A DNA stretch of 37,200 bases from Lachnospiraceae bacterium (lineage in GTDB: Bacteria > Bacillota > Clostridia > Lachnospirales > Lachnospiraceae). Shown piece by piece: positions 1 through 8,444 of the stretch. Under the pieces are notes generated by a model. It did not search any database. It was given only the letters and a program-made list of their open reading frames with translations, and was not told where the DNA came from. The DNA lies in contig JAFPAQ010000097.1 in assembly GCA_017424235.1 (NCBI GenBank), forward strand, positions 1 to 37,200. The letters run 5' to 3'. Every line of letters starts with the position of its first letter. Positions within the stretch are counted from its first letter, which is position 1. The translations under genes were made by a program, and so were the position numbers.

Positions 1-99
1 ATGATCACACCTAAAATAGAGCAGAAAAAGGTAGATCAGATTTTCTCATGTTTAGATGAAACTGTAGTAGTTCACAGAAAGAATTCTATTGAAGAATAA
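1..99 (+). CDS. C-terminal end of an unidentified protein
   Basis: The first 33 codons of the window form an open frame ending in TAA at 97-99, directly in front of a strong terminator. The frame begins with ATG at base 1, but it is probably the tail of a longer gene entering from the left. The tail is polar and charged, ending in VVVHRKNSIEE. It is too short to name. It converges on purL. Confidence 0.4.
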   Translation: MITPKIEQKKVDQIFSCLDETVVVHRKNSIEE

Positions 100-131
100 A
101 AAAATCGGATGCGTTGGCATCCGATTTTTTT
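98..131. terminator. Bidirectional intrinsic terminator
   Basis: A perfect stem of about 14 bp with core ATCGGATGC and a GTTG loop is flanked by A and T runs on both sides. It can therefore end both the plus-strand gene at its left and purL on the minus strand. The same core recurs in the terminator at 27254-27282. Confidence 0.85.
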
Positions 132-147
132 ATCTTTATTTTAGTTT

Positions 148-3100
148 TTACTTAAAGTACTTAACTCCTGATTCGAATATCTTCATATCCTGCTCACCAT
201 AGATATTCATTGCGACAGCATCGCCTCTACGCTCTACATGAGCCATCTTACCAAGACATCTTCCATCCGGTGATGTAATACCTTCGATTGAAGCATAAGA
301 ACCATTTACGTTCCACTCTTCATCCATAGAAATATTTCCGTTAAAGTCACAGTACTGAGTTGCTACCTGTCCATTAGCAAAGAGTTTATCAATCCACTCC
401 TTAGGTGCTACGAAACGTCCCTCACCGTGTGAAGCCGGTGTAACGTATGTGTTACCAAGCTCAGCTAACTGTAACCAAGGTGATTTATTTGTAACAACCT
501 TTGTGTAAACCATCTTTGAAATGTGGCGGTTGATTGTGTTGTATGTAAGTGTAGGAGAATCCTCTTTCTGACCTACAATCTCACCATATGGTACAAGACC
601 TAACTTGATTATAGCCTGGAAACCATTACAGATACCTAATGCAAGACCATCTCTTTCATTAAGAAGCTTGTTAACTGCTTCCTTAATCTTTGCATTCTGG
701 AATGCTGTAGCAAAGAACTTAGCACTTCCGTCCGGTTCGTCACCTGCTGAGAAGCCACCTGGGAACATAATAATCTGAGCCTGTGAAATAGCCTTCTCAA
801 ATTCATCAACAGATTCTCTGATATCAGAAGCTGACATATTTCTAAATACCTTTGTCACTACATTTGCACCTGCATTCTCAAATGCCTTTGTAGAGTCATA
901 TTCACAGTTTGTTCCCGGGAATACAGGAATAAATACTGTAGGTTTTGCAACCTTATTCTTGCAGATATAAATATCCTTTGTATCATAAAGCTTTGTCTCT
1001 ATTGGATCTGTAGCCTTAACTGCCTTTGTAGGGAATACCTTCTCAAGCTTGCTTGTCCATGCCTTGACAGCTTCATCCATAGTAACTGTTGTATCTTTGT
1101 ATATAAATCCTGCATTTTCTGCAAGTACTTTACCAACTACTCTGTAAGCAACACCACTTCCCTTAAGTGCCTCCATCTTATCTGCTGCTACTTCTGCGAT
1201 AATGCTTCCCATGCCATTTGTGAAGAGGTCTTTTGCTTCAAGCTCTGATGCAAATTCAACACCCATCTTGTTACCAAATGCCATCTTTGCAGCTGATGCG
1301 ACAATACCCTTTGAATCAAGTGCATAAGCAGCTACAACTGTTCTGTCAGCGATAAGTTTTGCAATGTCACCATAAAGTTTCATTACTTCATCATACTTAG
1401 GAAGTGCATACTCATCCTTTGGAATATCAAATACTACAAGAGTATCTCCTTCATTCTTTAACTCCGGTGTGATGATATCCTGCTTCTTAGCTACATCTAC
1501 TGCAAATGATACAAGTGTTGGTGGTACGTCTATTTCATTGAATGTACCTGACATAGAGTCTTTACCACCAATTGAAGGAAGACCATATTTCATCTGTGCA
1601 TCATAAGCACCAAGAAGTGCTGAGAATGGCTGACTCCAGCGAGAAGCCTCTTCTGTCATACGTCTGAAGTACTCCTGGAAGGTAAATCTGATTTTTGAAT
1701 AATCTCCACCTGCTGCAACAATCTTAGCCATTGACTCTGTAACAGCATATACAGCACCATGATATGGACTCCAGCTTGATAAATATGGATCAAAACCATG
1801 CGCCATCATTGTAACTATATCTGTCTTTCCTTTTAATACAGGAAGCTTAGCTACCATAGCCTGTGTCTCTGTAAGCTGATATTTTCCACCATAAGGCATG
1901 AACACTGAACCTGCACCGATTGATGCGTCAAACATCTCAACAAGTCCCTTCTGTGAACATACATTAAGATCATTAAGAGTAGCTGTAACAGCCTCTTTGA
2001 TATCTCCATTATTTAATGCTGCTTCAACCTTATCTATAGCAATCTTTTCAAAATAGTTATCTTCTTTTACAGGAGTGTCAACATATACACCAGTCTCCTG
2101 ATGAGCACCGTTTGTATCAAGGAAAGCTCTTGAGATATCAACAACCTTCTTGCCTCTCCATTTAAGAACAAGTCTTGGTTCTTCTGTAACTACAGCAACC
2201 TTAACAGCCTCAAGATTTTCCTCTGCTGCAAATTTGAGGAACTGATCTACATCCTTAGGGTCTACTACAACTGCCATTCTCTCCTGAGATTCTGAAATAG
2301 CAAGCTCTGTGCCATCAAGACCGGCATACTTCTTTGGAACCATATCCATATCTACTACAAGACCCGGAGCAAGCTCACCGATAGCAACTGAAACTCCGCC
2401 TGCACCAAAGTCATTACATTTCTTAATTATCTTACTAACTTCAGGTCTGCGGAATAATCTCTGAAGTTTACGCTCTGTTGGCGCATTACCCTTCTGAACC
2501 TCTGCACCACAGGTTGTAAGGGATGCTGTTGTGTGAACCTTTGAAGAACCTGTTGCTCCACCGCAGCCATCACGTCCTGTACGTCCACCAAGAAGGATGA
2601 TAATATCATCAGGATCTGAATTTTCTCTGATTACATTTGCTCTTGGAGCTGCACCAAGAACTGCACCAATCTCCATTCTCTTTGCAACATAATCAGGATG
2701 ATATACTTCTTTTACAAATCCGGTTGCAAGTCCAATCTGGTTACCATATGATGAATATCCGCTTGCTGCACCACGAACAAGCTTCTTCTGTGATAATTTA
2801 CCCTTTAATGTATCTTCAACAGGTACTGTAGGATCTGCTGCACCTGTAACACGCATAGCCTGATATACATATGTACGTCCTGACAATGGATCTCTGATAG
2901 CTCCTCCAAGACATGTAGCAGCACCACCAAATGGCTCAATTTCTGTTGGATGGTTATGTGTCTCATTCTTGAAGTTTACAAGCCACTCTTCTGTGATAAC
3001 ACCATTTCCGTCTTCTTTGTCTATTTCTACAGGAACAACGATTGAGCAGGCATTAATCTCGTCTGACTCCTCCATATCCTCTAATTTGCCATCTTTTCTA

Positions 3101-3957
3101 AGCTTTCTCATAGCCATAAGAGCTAAGTCCATCAGACATACATACTTATCCTTTCTGCCGGCAAATATCTCTTCTCTTGTAGCAAGATAGTTCTCATATG
3201 TAGTCTTGATTGGTGTTGTATAATAGCCGTCTTCAAAGGTAACATCCTTTAACTCAGTAGAGAAGGTTGTATGACGGCAATGGTCTGACCAGTATGTATC
3301 AAGCACTCTGATTTCTGTTACTGTAGGATTTCTATGCTCTTCATTTTTGAAGTAATTCTGAATATGCTGGAAATCTTTGAAGGTCATGGCAAGTCCTAAA
3401 GAATCATAGAGCTCTTTAAGCTTGTCCTCTGCCATATCATTAAATCCATCATATGTAGCAACATCTTCAGGTTCTTCAAACTCTGTAACAAGAGTCTCTG
3501 GTTTAACCATATCTGTCTCTCTTGAATCTACAGGGTTTATACAATATGCCTTTATCTTATCAAACTCACTATCGGAAATCTTACCAATGAGAAGATATGT
3601 AGTAGCAGTTTTGATAATTGGCTGTTCATCTTCCTTAAGGAACTGAACGCACTGCACTGCTGAGTCTGCTCTCTGGTCAAACTGACCCGGAAGGTATTCA
3701 ACAGAGAAACATCTGCTGTCTGCAGGCATCTCAAAATTCTCTAAATATAAATCATCAACCGGTGGTTCTGAAAATACACTCTTGCATGCCTTTTCAAAAG
3801 TCTCGTCTGAAATATTCTCAACATCATAACGGATGAAAATTCTTACCTTTTCAAGTCCGTTAATCTTGAGATACCCTTTTAATTCTTCTTCAAGCTCTCT
3901 TGCTTTTACAGCAAATGAATCTTTCTTTTCCACATAGATACGCTTTACTTTTCCCAT
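148..3957 (-). CDS. purL: Phosphoribosylformylglycinamidine synthase (large single-chain PurL)
   Basis: This cytoplasmic enzyme carries out the fourth step of de novo purine synthesis: FGAR plus glutamine plus ATP gives FGAM. At 1269 residues it has the size of the fused type, with synthetase and glutaminase in one chain, rather than the split PurS/PurL/PurQ set. Visible are the synthetase motif YWSDHCRHTTF, the nucleotide-site block NETHNHPTEIEPFGGAAT, and a C-terminal class I glutaminase domain from about residue 1000 with nucleophile Cys1110 (GICNGFQ), His1177 and Glu1179 (SHGEGR). The ATG start has GGAGG 9 to 10 bases upstream. The gene stands alone behind its own promoter and ends at the shared terminator at 98-131. 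The frame is intact throughout. Confidence 0.97.
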   Translation of the reverse strand: MGKVKRIYVEKKDSFAVKARELEEELKGYLKINGLEKVRIFIRYDVENISDETFEKACKSVFSEPPVDDLYLENFEMPADSRCFSVEYLPGQFDQRADSAVQCVQFLKEDEQPIIKTATTYLLIGKISDSEFDKIKAYCINPVDSRETDMVKPETLVTEFEEPEDVATYDGFNDMAEDKLKELYDSLGLAMTFKDFQHIQNYFKNEEHRNPTVTEIRVLDTYWSDHCRHTTFSTELKDVTFEDGYYTTPIKTTYENYLATREEIFAGRKDKYVCLMDLALMAMRKLRKDGKLEDMEESDEINACSIVVPVEIDKEDGNGVITEEWLVNFKNETHNHPTEIEPFGGAATCLGGAIRDPLSGRTYVYQAMRVTGAADPTVPVEDTLKGKLSQKKLVRGAASGYSSYGNQIGLATGFVKEVYHPDYVAKRMEIGAVLGAAPRANVIRENSDPDDIIILLGGRTGRDGCGGATGSSKVHTTASLTTCGAEVQKGNAPTERKLQRLFRRPEVSKIIKKCNDFGAGGVSVAIGELAPGLVVDMDMVPKKYAGLDGTELAISESQERMAVVVDPKDVDQFLKFAAEENLEAVKVAVVTEEPRLVLKWRGKKVVDISRAFLDTNGAHQETGVYVDTPVKEDNYFEKIAIDKVEAALNNGDIKEAVTATLNDLNVCSQKGLVEMFDASIGAGSVFMPYGGKYQLTETQAMVAKLPVLKGKTDIVTMMAHGFDPYLSSWSPYHGAVYAVTESMAKIVAAGGDYSKIRFTFQEYFRRMTEEASRWSQPFSALLGAYDAQMKYGLPSIGGKDSMSGTFNEIDVPPTLVSFAVDVAKKQDIITPELKNEGDTLVVFDIPKDEYALPKYDEVMKLYGDIAKLIADRTVVAAYALDSKGIVASAAKMAFGNKMGVEFASELEAKDLFTNGMGSIIAEVAADKMEALKGSGVAYRVVGKVLAENAGFIYKDTTVTMDEAVKAWTSKLEKVFPTKAVKATDPIETKLYDTKDIYICKNKVAKPTVFIPVFPGTNCEYDSTKAFENAGANVVTKVFRNMSASDIRESVDEFEKAISQAQIIMFPGGFSAGDEPDGSAKFFATAFQNAKIKEAVNKLLNERDGLALGICNGFQAIIKLGLVPYGEIVGQKEDSPTLTYNTINRHISKMVYTKVVTNKSPWLQLAELGNTYVTPASHGEGRFVAPKEWIDKLFANGQVATQYCDFNGNISMDEEWNVNGSYASIEGITSPDGRCLGKMAHVERRGDAVAMNIYGEQDMKIFESGVKYFK

Positions 3958-4072
3958 TTAATGAGTCCTCCATATGTATTTTCATATATCATTGTATTTT
4001 ATAAGTGTTTAATATTAACTGTTTACAACCTTTATTCTGCGAGGTGCAACACCTAATCACACTATCAATTCC

Positions 4073-4100
4073 ATTATAACGGATTTACTGTTTTTTTCAA
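4073..4100 (-). promoter_or_regulatory. purL promoter (sigma-A type)
   Basis: On the minus strand, TTGAAA (4095-4100), a 16-base spacer and a perfect TATAAT (4073-4078) lie about 110 bases before purL. The -35 touches the end of the tetR-side terminator. Within the leader, a short dyad AGGTG-TTG-CACCT (4042-4054), about 12 bases past the expected start of transcription, could be an operator or a small hairpin. Confidence 0.7.
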
Positions 4101-4110
4101 CCAATAAAGC

Positions 4111-4156
4111 AAAAAAATCGAATGCAAAAGCAAACTGCTTTACACATTCGATTTTT
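4111..4156 (-). terminator. Terminator of the TetR gene
   Basis: A long imperfect stem pairs AAAATCGAATG with CATTCGATTTT and AAAGCA with TGCTTT around an AAC loop. On the minus strand it is followed by seven T residues. It starts a few bases after the stop codon of the TetR gene. Confidence 0.85.
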
Positions 4157-4159
4157 ACT

Positions 4160-4744
4160 TTATTCAAGAACTAATCCAACTGTTCCAAGAATATATTCAA
4201 TTTCTTTGTCTATGTCTTTAGAAGAAATACCTATAGTCTGTGCCTGTATCTTCATTCCTTCTATTGTGTGTAATATATGTACAGCCGCCTGAGCAGGATT
4301 CTCACATACCATCCATTCCTGTTCAACACCTTCAGATATAAGCTTCTCCAAGGCACTTACTTCATTCTCAAATTTATTCTTAAACAAATCATTTTCTTCT
4401 GATCTATTTAAAAACATATACTCATAAACTGCAACTGAAAGGTTATCATTTTTCTTTAATATATCATTTTTCTGTGCACTAAGATACAAAAGCATATTTT
4501 CACCCGGAGTTGAATTCTTTGCTCTGTCAGATTCTAATATATCTGAAATATTATCATTTTCCTCCTCCAGTACAGCTTGAAATAATTCTTTTGTATTTGA
4601 AAAATAAAGGTACAGACCACCTCTGCTTATTTCACATGCCTGAACAATATCTTTCATGGTAACAGTTTTATAACCATTTGTGTGAAATACCTCTCTTGCT
4701 TTCTCTATAATATATTTTCTTTTTTGTGATGATTTATCTCCCAT
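4160..4744 (-). CDS. TetR/AcrR-family transcriptional regulator
   Basis: A 194-residue one-component repressor. The N-terminal helix-turn-helix lies at about residues 8-55: a KAREVFHTNGYKTVTMKDI stretch is followed by the recognition helix region ISRGGLYLYFSNTKELF, the hallmark of the family. The remaining helices would form the ligand and dimer domain and give no hint of the ligand. I place the start at the ATG at 4744, because GGGAG at 4752-4756 is 7 bases from it. The ATG six bases further upstream is only one base from that site. The gene lies 44 bases behind the conserved protein at 4789-5283 and is probably co-transcribed with it. No efflux pump or other obvious target is adjacent, so its regulon is unknown. 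Confidence 0.9.
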   Translation of the reverse strand: MGDKSSQKRKYIIEKAREVFHTNGYKTVTMKDIVQACEISRGGLYLYFSNTKELFQAVLEEENDNISDILESDRAKNSTPGENMLLYLSAQKNDILKKNDNLSVAVYEYMFLNRSEENDLFKNKFENEVSALEKLISEGVEQEWMVCENPAQAAVHILHTIEGMKIQAQTIGISSKDIDKEIEYILGTVGLVLE

Positions 4745-4788
4745 TTCCATACTCCCGTTTTTGCGTTTTAATTACCATTCTCTTTATA

Positions 4789-5283
4789 TTATACCAATGG
4801 TTTATGTATTTCCATAAGTTCTTTCAATTTTAATACTAACAGCTTGTATACACCATTCTGGATTCCTTCAGCCCATACAGCCCCCTTTACATCTCCTCGA
4901 ATGACGTATTTTGACAAAATGTCACCCAGCACTTTCATATCCTGCAATGTACAGGCACTGATAACTCTTTTTTCGTCCTCTGCTGTTTTTATATTATATC
5001 TCGAAAAAGTATACACATAATTTCGATCAATAAAGCATGTGGTTTTTGCTTCCTTGATAAAACCAAGCAATGTAGAATCATAAACCGGCACTGACATGGA
5101 TGTCTTATCTATGCCATCTCCACTGTAAATACCTGTAGTTGATTCTCCACTAACCTTTTCAAGCCAGGGAATGTATTTTATAAGCTTTCTTACATCCTCC
5201 TCATAACAAATAATAATTTCTTCTCTTGAGAGTCGTAGGTTATCCTGCATAAACAGCCACCATTCCCTTTCTTTAGTAGTCAT
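4789..5283 (-). CDS. Conserved protein, possibly DUF6508-like
   Basis: A small soluble protein with no signal peptide or membrane segment. It has a charged helical start (LSREEIIICYEEDVRKLIKY), then IPWLEKVSG, a central VYDSTLLGFI stretch, and a helical C-terminus. The layout recalls small proteins of Lachnospiraceae labelled DUF6508, but I name this from memory of the pattern only. No catalytic motif is evident. The start is uncertain: ATG at 5283 has only a weak AGGTTG site, while an internal ATG at 5250 has GGTGG six bases upstream and would give 153 residues. It is first in a likely two-gene unit with the TetR gene and is driven by the promoter at 5321-5349. Confidence 0.65.
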   Translation of the reverse strand: MTTKEREWWLFMQDNLRLSREEIIICYEEDVRKLIKYIPWLEKVSGESTTGIYSGDGIDKTSMSVPVYDSTLLGFIKEAKTTCFIDRNYVYTFSRYNIKTAEDEKRVISACTLQDMKVLGDILSKYVIRGDVKGAVWAEGIQNGVYKLLVLKLKELMEIHKPLV

Positions 5284-5320
5284 TATCAATACAACCTGTG
5301 TATGTTAACTAATTATCATT

Positions 5321-5349
5321 ATTTTACCATATTTTAATTATTCGGTCAA
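5321..5349 (-). promoter_or_regulatory. Promoter of the small conserved protein and TetR unit
   Basis: On the minus strand, TTGACC (5344-5349), 17 bases and TAAAAT (5321-5326), with a TG one base before the -10 (extended -10), read toward the gene starting at 5283. Confidence 0.65.
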
Positions 5350-5379
5350 AATAATTTTATTTTATCCTGTACATAATAC

Positions 5380-5408
5380 TTGACAGAAAATGATTTTTCC
5401 TATAACTT
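5380..5408 (+). promoter_or_regulatory. Candidate promoter of the VanZ-family gene
   Basis: A consensus TTGACA at 5380-5385 is followed by TATAAC (15-base spacer) or TAACTT (17-base spacer). It reads toward the gene at 5470, which has an AGGAG ribosome site at 5458-5462. It is divergent from the promoter at 5321-5349. Confidence 0.45.
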
Positions 5409-5469
5409 TTTGCGTTATAGAAGCATAAAAAATATATCTTATTAATAAATAACTTCGAGGAGAAAAACA

Positions 5470-5988
5470 ATGAAATTTTTAATAAATTTTTTGTTAAAAC
5501 CAATGTCTTTTATTCCTGCTATTCTGGTAATGCTTACAATATATTCTTTTTCTGCACAGACTAGTATGGAAAGCAGTAAAATAAGCAGTGGTTTTACTGT
5601 AAAAATCGTAAAAACTGCCGACAAAATACTTGATATAAGAATGACTACGGAACAGATTAACAGAGTGGTTGAAAGAATACATCACTTTGTCAGAAAGTTG
5701 GCTCATTTCTCTGAATATTTTCTTCTTGCAGTCTGTGTGGCACTTCCACTATATGTATATGGAATAAGAGGAATATGGCTGATACTGACAGGAAGCATAT
5801 TCTGTTTTGGCTTTGCTGCTTTTGATGAAATGCACCAGTTGTTTGTGAATGGCAGATCAGGACAGATAAAAGATGTAATATTAGATAGCTCAGGAGCACT
5901 TACAGGCATAATATCTGTAAGGATATTTGGATATATTTTCAGGAAATGTATATTCGAACCTATATTAAATCGAGCAAAAAAAATATAA
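5470..5988 (+). CDS. VanZ-family membrane protein
   Basis: A 172-residue integral membrane protein with about four hydrophobic segments. It carries the VanZ-like marks: an early YSFSAQ after the first membrane segment, RKLAHFSEYF in the middle, and the conserved DEMHQLFVNGRSGQIKDV block before the last helix. VanZ gives low-level teicoplanin resistance in enterococci, but most chromosomal relatives have no known role. No van genes lie nearby, so glycopeptide resistance should not be assumed. The start has AGGAGA 7 to 8 bases upstream. It is a single-gene unit ending before the hairpins at 6148-6180 and 6215-6279. Confidence 0.88.
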   Translation: MKFLINFLLKPMSFIPAILVMLTIYSFSAQTSMESSKISSGFTVKIVKTADKILDIRMTTEQINRVVERIHHFVRKLAHFSEYFLLAVCVALPLYVYGIRGIWLILTGSIFCFGFAAFDEMHQLFVNGRSGQIKDVILDSSGALTGIISVRIFGYIFRKCIFEPILNRAKKI

Positions 5989-6009
5989 TATTTAGCTTTT
6001 TTAACCTAA

Positions 6010-6044
6010 TAGCTAATATAGTTGTATTTTTAGCCAATATAGTT
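6010..6044. repeat. Pair of 14-base direct repeats
   Basis: TAGCTAATATAGTT (6010-6023) and TAGCCAATATAGTT (6031-6044) lie 21 bases apart, two helical turns, just after the VanZ stop. A perfect 14-base palindrome TTGCTAATTAGCAA follows at 6103-6116. No gene is seen in 5989-6269. Confidence 0.5.
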
Positions 6045-6147
6045 ATAGATAAATGCATTTTTTCATCGTAATATAAATATATGTTTAGCAGCAATGCTAG
6101 ACTTGCTAATTAGCAATTCCGGAAGAATTCCCCTTTTACACAAACAG

Positions 6148-6180
6148 GAAGCCTGATTTATCAGGCTTCTTTGTTTTTTC
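6148..6180 (+). terminator. Intrinsic terminator downstream of the VanZ gene
   Basis: A perfect 9-bp stem GAAGCCTGA/TCAGGCTTC with a TTTA loop is followed by TTTGTTTTTT on the plus strand. It lies 160 bases after the VanZ stop, so a long 3' untranslated region or a small RNA could end here. Confidence 0.8.
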
Positions 6181-6214
6181 AGATTTTTTGTTTTCCAGAT
6201 TTTATGATAAGTAA

Positions 6215-6279
6215 TTTTAATTAATAAATAGAACAGGGATATCGCTACGCGATATCCCTGTTCTATTTATTAATTAAAA
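6215..6279. terminator. 31-bp perfect hairpin between converging genes
   Basis: Bases 6215-6245 and 6249-6279 are exact inverted copies around a 3-base TAC loop. The right arm covers the last codons and stop of the YerB-like gene (stop at 6270-6272). The outer arm is AT-only and the inner arm GC-richer. It probably serves as a bidirectional terminator, although the perfect 31-bp stem is far longer than the others in this window. Confidence 0.7.
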
Positions 6280-7337
6280 GCTACTGCTCTTCCCTTTTGA
6301 GCAACTGCTATATATGTTTTTCCTTCATTGAGCTGGATTTCATTGCCAAAATCATCATAATATACTGTTGGAGTATAGTCTCCCATCTTCTTCCATGTAA
6401 CATGGATGCATTTTCCTTTTGTAAAGTAATATCCATCCTCTGTTGTATCAATATTCTGAAAATACAGATATCCTTTTGCATCAAGTTTTACCCATTTTGT
6501 ATTCTGAACAATAACATTTGCAAATTTTAACTGCTGGTTATTAAGACCGTCTGTCTGTGCCTTGCCATGAATTGTCTTATAATACATTCCATCTGCCGGA
6601 TTGTATGTAAATGCACTCTTAGTATATGGGAATACCTTTGAGAGATTTATCGCATTTGCTGTTGCAGCTGCTGCACCGTACTGTTCAAGTGTATTAACTC
6701 CATTGCTGAAGGTAAAATGTTTCACATTGTAAAATTCAGGACGAAGCCCTGTTGAATATCCCAACTGCGCGCATGCATTGATTATTCCTGTGGCACTGGT
6801 ATAAGCATTGTGAGGTGCTTTTCTGTCTGCCGTTCTGAAAAATGCGCCGGCTCCCGGTGCTCCACCACCAACTCCATACTGGTTTGTTCCTGAAATATTG
6901 TTTATATCCGGTGCTGTGATTCTGTCCTTCATATAGCAGACCCCACCAAAGTGAACTAAAATAGAATCCCACTCTGTTGCCTCCGGAATATAGTATGCTC
7001 TACAGCTTCGTACATTACCAATCTTAGAAAGTCCTGTCCAGTTATTTATAACTGCCATCTGACGGGAAATATCTCCCTCTTCCATTATCTCATAAAGAAT
7101 ATCTGCGTTGCTTATTCCATAAGACGGCTGTGCAATCTTATCGGTAGGCATCATTATCGCTATAGGGCGTGTTGCTGCCTGTGCGGCAGGTATCCATTCG
7201 TTGGTATATACACTTCTCACATATCCGGGATTAATTTCATCAGCATGTGCAGTCGCAATATCTACACCTGATGCCATAAACAATGTAATTGCAGCCAAAC
7301 CGGCAACTGCAATTTTATTCAAATATTTTTTAATCAT
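6270..7337 (-). CDS. YerB/DUF3048-family exported protein
   Basis: 355 residues. The N-terminus is a signal peptide: basic MIKKYLNK, a hydrophobic run to about residue 24, and a likely cut after THE AHA at about residue 32. The mature part matches the DUF3048/YerB pattern: RPIAIMMPTDKIAQPSYGIS, a YEIMEEG stretch, a VRSCRAYYIPEA segment and a C-terminal region with VHVTW-like strands. Unlike B. subtilis YerB, which is a lipoprotein, there is no lipobox cysteine. The biochemical function of the family is not known; it acts outside the membrane. The start ATG directly follows the stop of the receiver-domain gene (TAAATG), with its ribosome site inside that gene, so the two are probably translationally coupled. 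Confidence 0.88.
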   Translation of the reverse strand: MIKKYLNKIAVAGLAAITLFMASGVDIATAHADEINPGYVRSVYTNEWIPAAQAATRPIAIMMPTDKIAQPSYGISNADILYEIMEEGDISRQMAVINNWTGLSKIGNVRSCRAYYIPEATEWDSILVHFGGVCYMKDRITAPDINNISGTNQYGVGGGAPGAGAFFRTADRKAPHNAYTSATGIINACAQLGYSTGLRPEFYNVKHFTFSNGVNTLEQYGAAAATANAINLSKVFPYTKSAFTYNPADGMYYKTIHGKAQTDGLNNQQLKFANVIVQNTKWVKLDAKGYLYFQNIDTTEDGYYFTKGKCIHVTWKKMGDYTPTVYYDDFGNEIQLNEGKTYIAVAQKGRAVAFN

Positions 7338-7760
7338 TTAACTATACCTCTCTCTAATTTTTCCATATTTTCTAATAACATATTTTACTCTCTGTCGCAC
7401 AACATTTTCCTGAAATGGCTTCTGTATATAGTCTGCGACATCATATAAATATGCTTTTCTTATATTCTCATCATTTACATTTGAGCTTACAAGAACAACA
7501 GGTATATCTATCATACCCTTTTCCTTCATAAAATTAAGTACTGCAAAACCATCTAAAGTAGGCATAACAATATCAAGCAATATCACTGCTACAGAATCCT
7601 TATCTTTTGCCAGTTCTTCAATTGCACAGCTTCCATCACAACATTCGATAATCTCATAATCATCTTCAAAAATGCTGCCCAAAATGTATCTGTTGACAGC
7701 TTTATCATCAACAATTAATATTTTATGCCTTGTAATCCCAATATTTTCTTCACTTATCAT
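7338..7760 (-). CDS. Stand-alone response-regulator receiver domain
   Basis: A 140-residue CheY-like receiver with no output domain. The acidic pocket is seen in ILIVDDKAVNR (Asp18, Asp19). The phospho-acceptor is Asp63 in ILLDIVMPTLDG. The switch Ser is in VLVSSN and the conserved Lys in DYIQKPF. It can thus accept phosphate from a kinase that is not in this window. It sits 33 bases after sigH and abuts the YerB-like gene, so it is probably read with the sigH operon. The start is the ATG at 7760, but no convincing ribosome site precedes it. A sporulation or stress phosphorelay link is tempting given sigH, but this is inference only. Confidence 0.88.
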   Translation of the reverse strand: MISEENIGITRHKILIVDDKAVNRYILGSIFEDDYEIIECCDGSCAIEELAKDKDSVAVILLDIVMPTLDGFAVLNFMKEKGMIDIPVVLVSSNVNDENIRKAYLYDVADYIQKPFQENVVRQRVKYVIRKYGKIRERYS

Positions 7761-7793
7761 AAGTAATTATAATAACCAGGCCTTTCTTTTACA

Positions 7794-8408
7794 CTAACTC
7801 TTTTTTACTGCTTTTTTTATCTTAGCCTTCAACCTTTGAAGTGCATTGTCAGTTGACTTTTCATCACGTGCAAGAACTTTTGCTATCTGGGAATAACTCA
7901 TTCCAGTAAGATACAGATCCAATACCTGCTTTTCAAAAGAACTCAGCTCCTTTTCTATTATAGCTTCTATTCCGGACACGTTTTCTTTATCAATAAACAA
8001 TTCTTCAGGATTGGTCTCCACTTCTGATGCAAGTGCATTTATCAGTTTAACACAGTTATCCTCACAGTCTGTATCTGACATATCAGCATACAATGATATA
8101 TATGAGTTAAGGGGGGCATGTTTTTCTCTCCTGGCAGCCTGAACTGCATTGTACATCTGTCTTGAGATACACAGATCCGCAAAGGTAAAAAAGCTCGCAT
8201 CACGACCAATATCATAATCACGAATCGCTTTAAAAAGTCCAATCATGCCTTCCTGTATCAAGTCATCATTATCTCCACCCAGAATAAACATTGATTTAGC
8301 CTTTTTGCGAACCAGATGCTTGTACTTATCCATTATATAATCTGTTATCTGAGTTTCGCCCTGTCTAAGACGGACTATAAGCTCCTCGTCACTGACATTT
8401 TCATACAT
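7794..8408 (-). CDS. sigH: RNA polymerase sigma-H-type factor
   Basis: 204 residues, the usual size for SigH of Firmicutes. Region 2 is clear: DDLIQEGMIGLFKAIRDYD, then FTFADLCISRQMYNAVQAARREKH. Region 4 is EKQVLDLYLTGMSYSQIAKVLARDEKSTDNALQRLKAKI, a sigma-70 helix-turn-helix. Sigma-H directs early stationary-phase and sporulation genes in Bacillus and Clostridium. In many non-sporulating Lachnospiraceae the gene persists. Its place behind cysS, mrnC and rlmB is the conserved order in Firmicutes and supports the name. The ATG at 8408 lacks a strong ribosome site close by; a GGGGA lies about 15 bases upstream. Confidence 0.92.
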   Translation of the reverse strand: MYENVSDEELIVRLRQGETQITDYIMDKYKHLVRKKAKSMFILGGDNDDLIQEGMIGLFKAIRDYDIGRDASFFTFADLCISRQMYNAVQAARREKHAPLNSYISLYADMSDTDCEDNCVKLINALASEVETNPEELFIDKENVSGIEAIIEKELSSFEKQVLDLYLTGMSYSQIAKVLARDEKSTDNALQRLKAKIKKAVKKS

Positions 8409-8444
8409 AGTTCTATTTTCCGTCCCCTTCTCTCATTATGTGAG

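Noticed and set aside
5470..5988. Glycopeptide resistance gene cluster
   Set aside because: Only a VanZ-family protein is present; no VanH/A/X/R/S-like genes are near, so the family name alone gives no resistance claim.
6010..6044. CRISPR array
   Set aside because: Only two 14-base repeats at 21-base period with unlike flanks; no spacer-repeat series and no cas genes.
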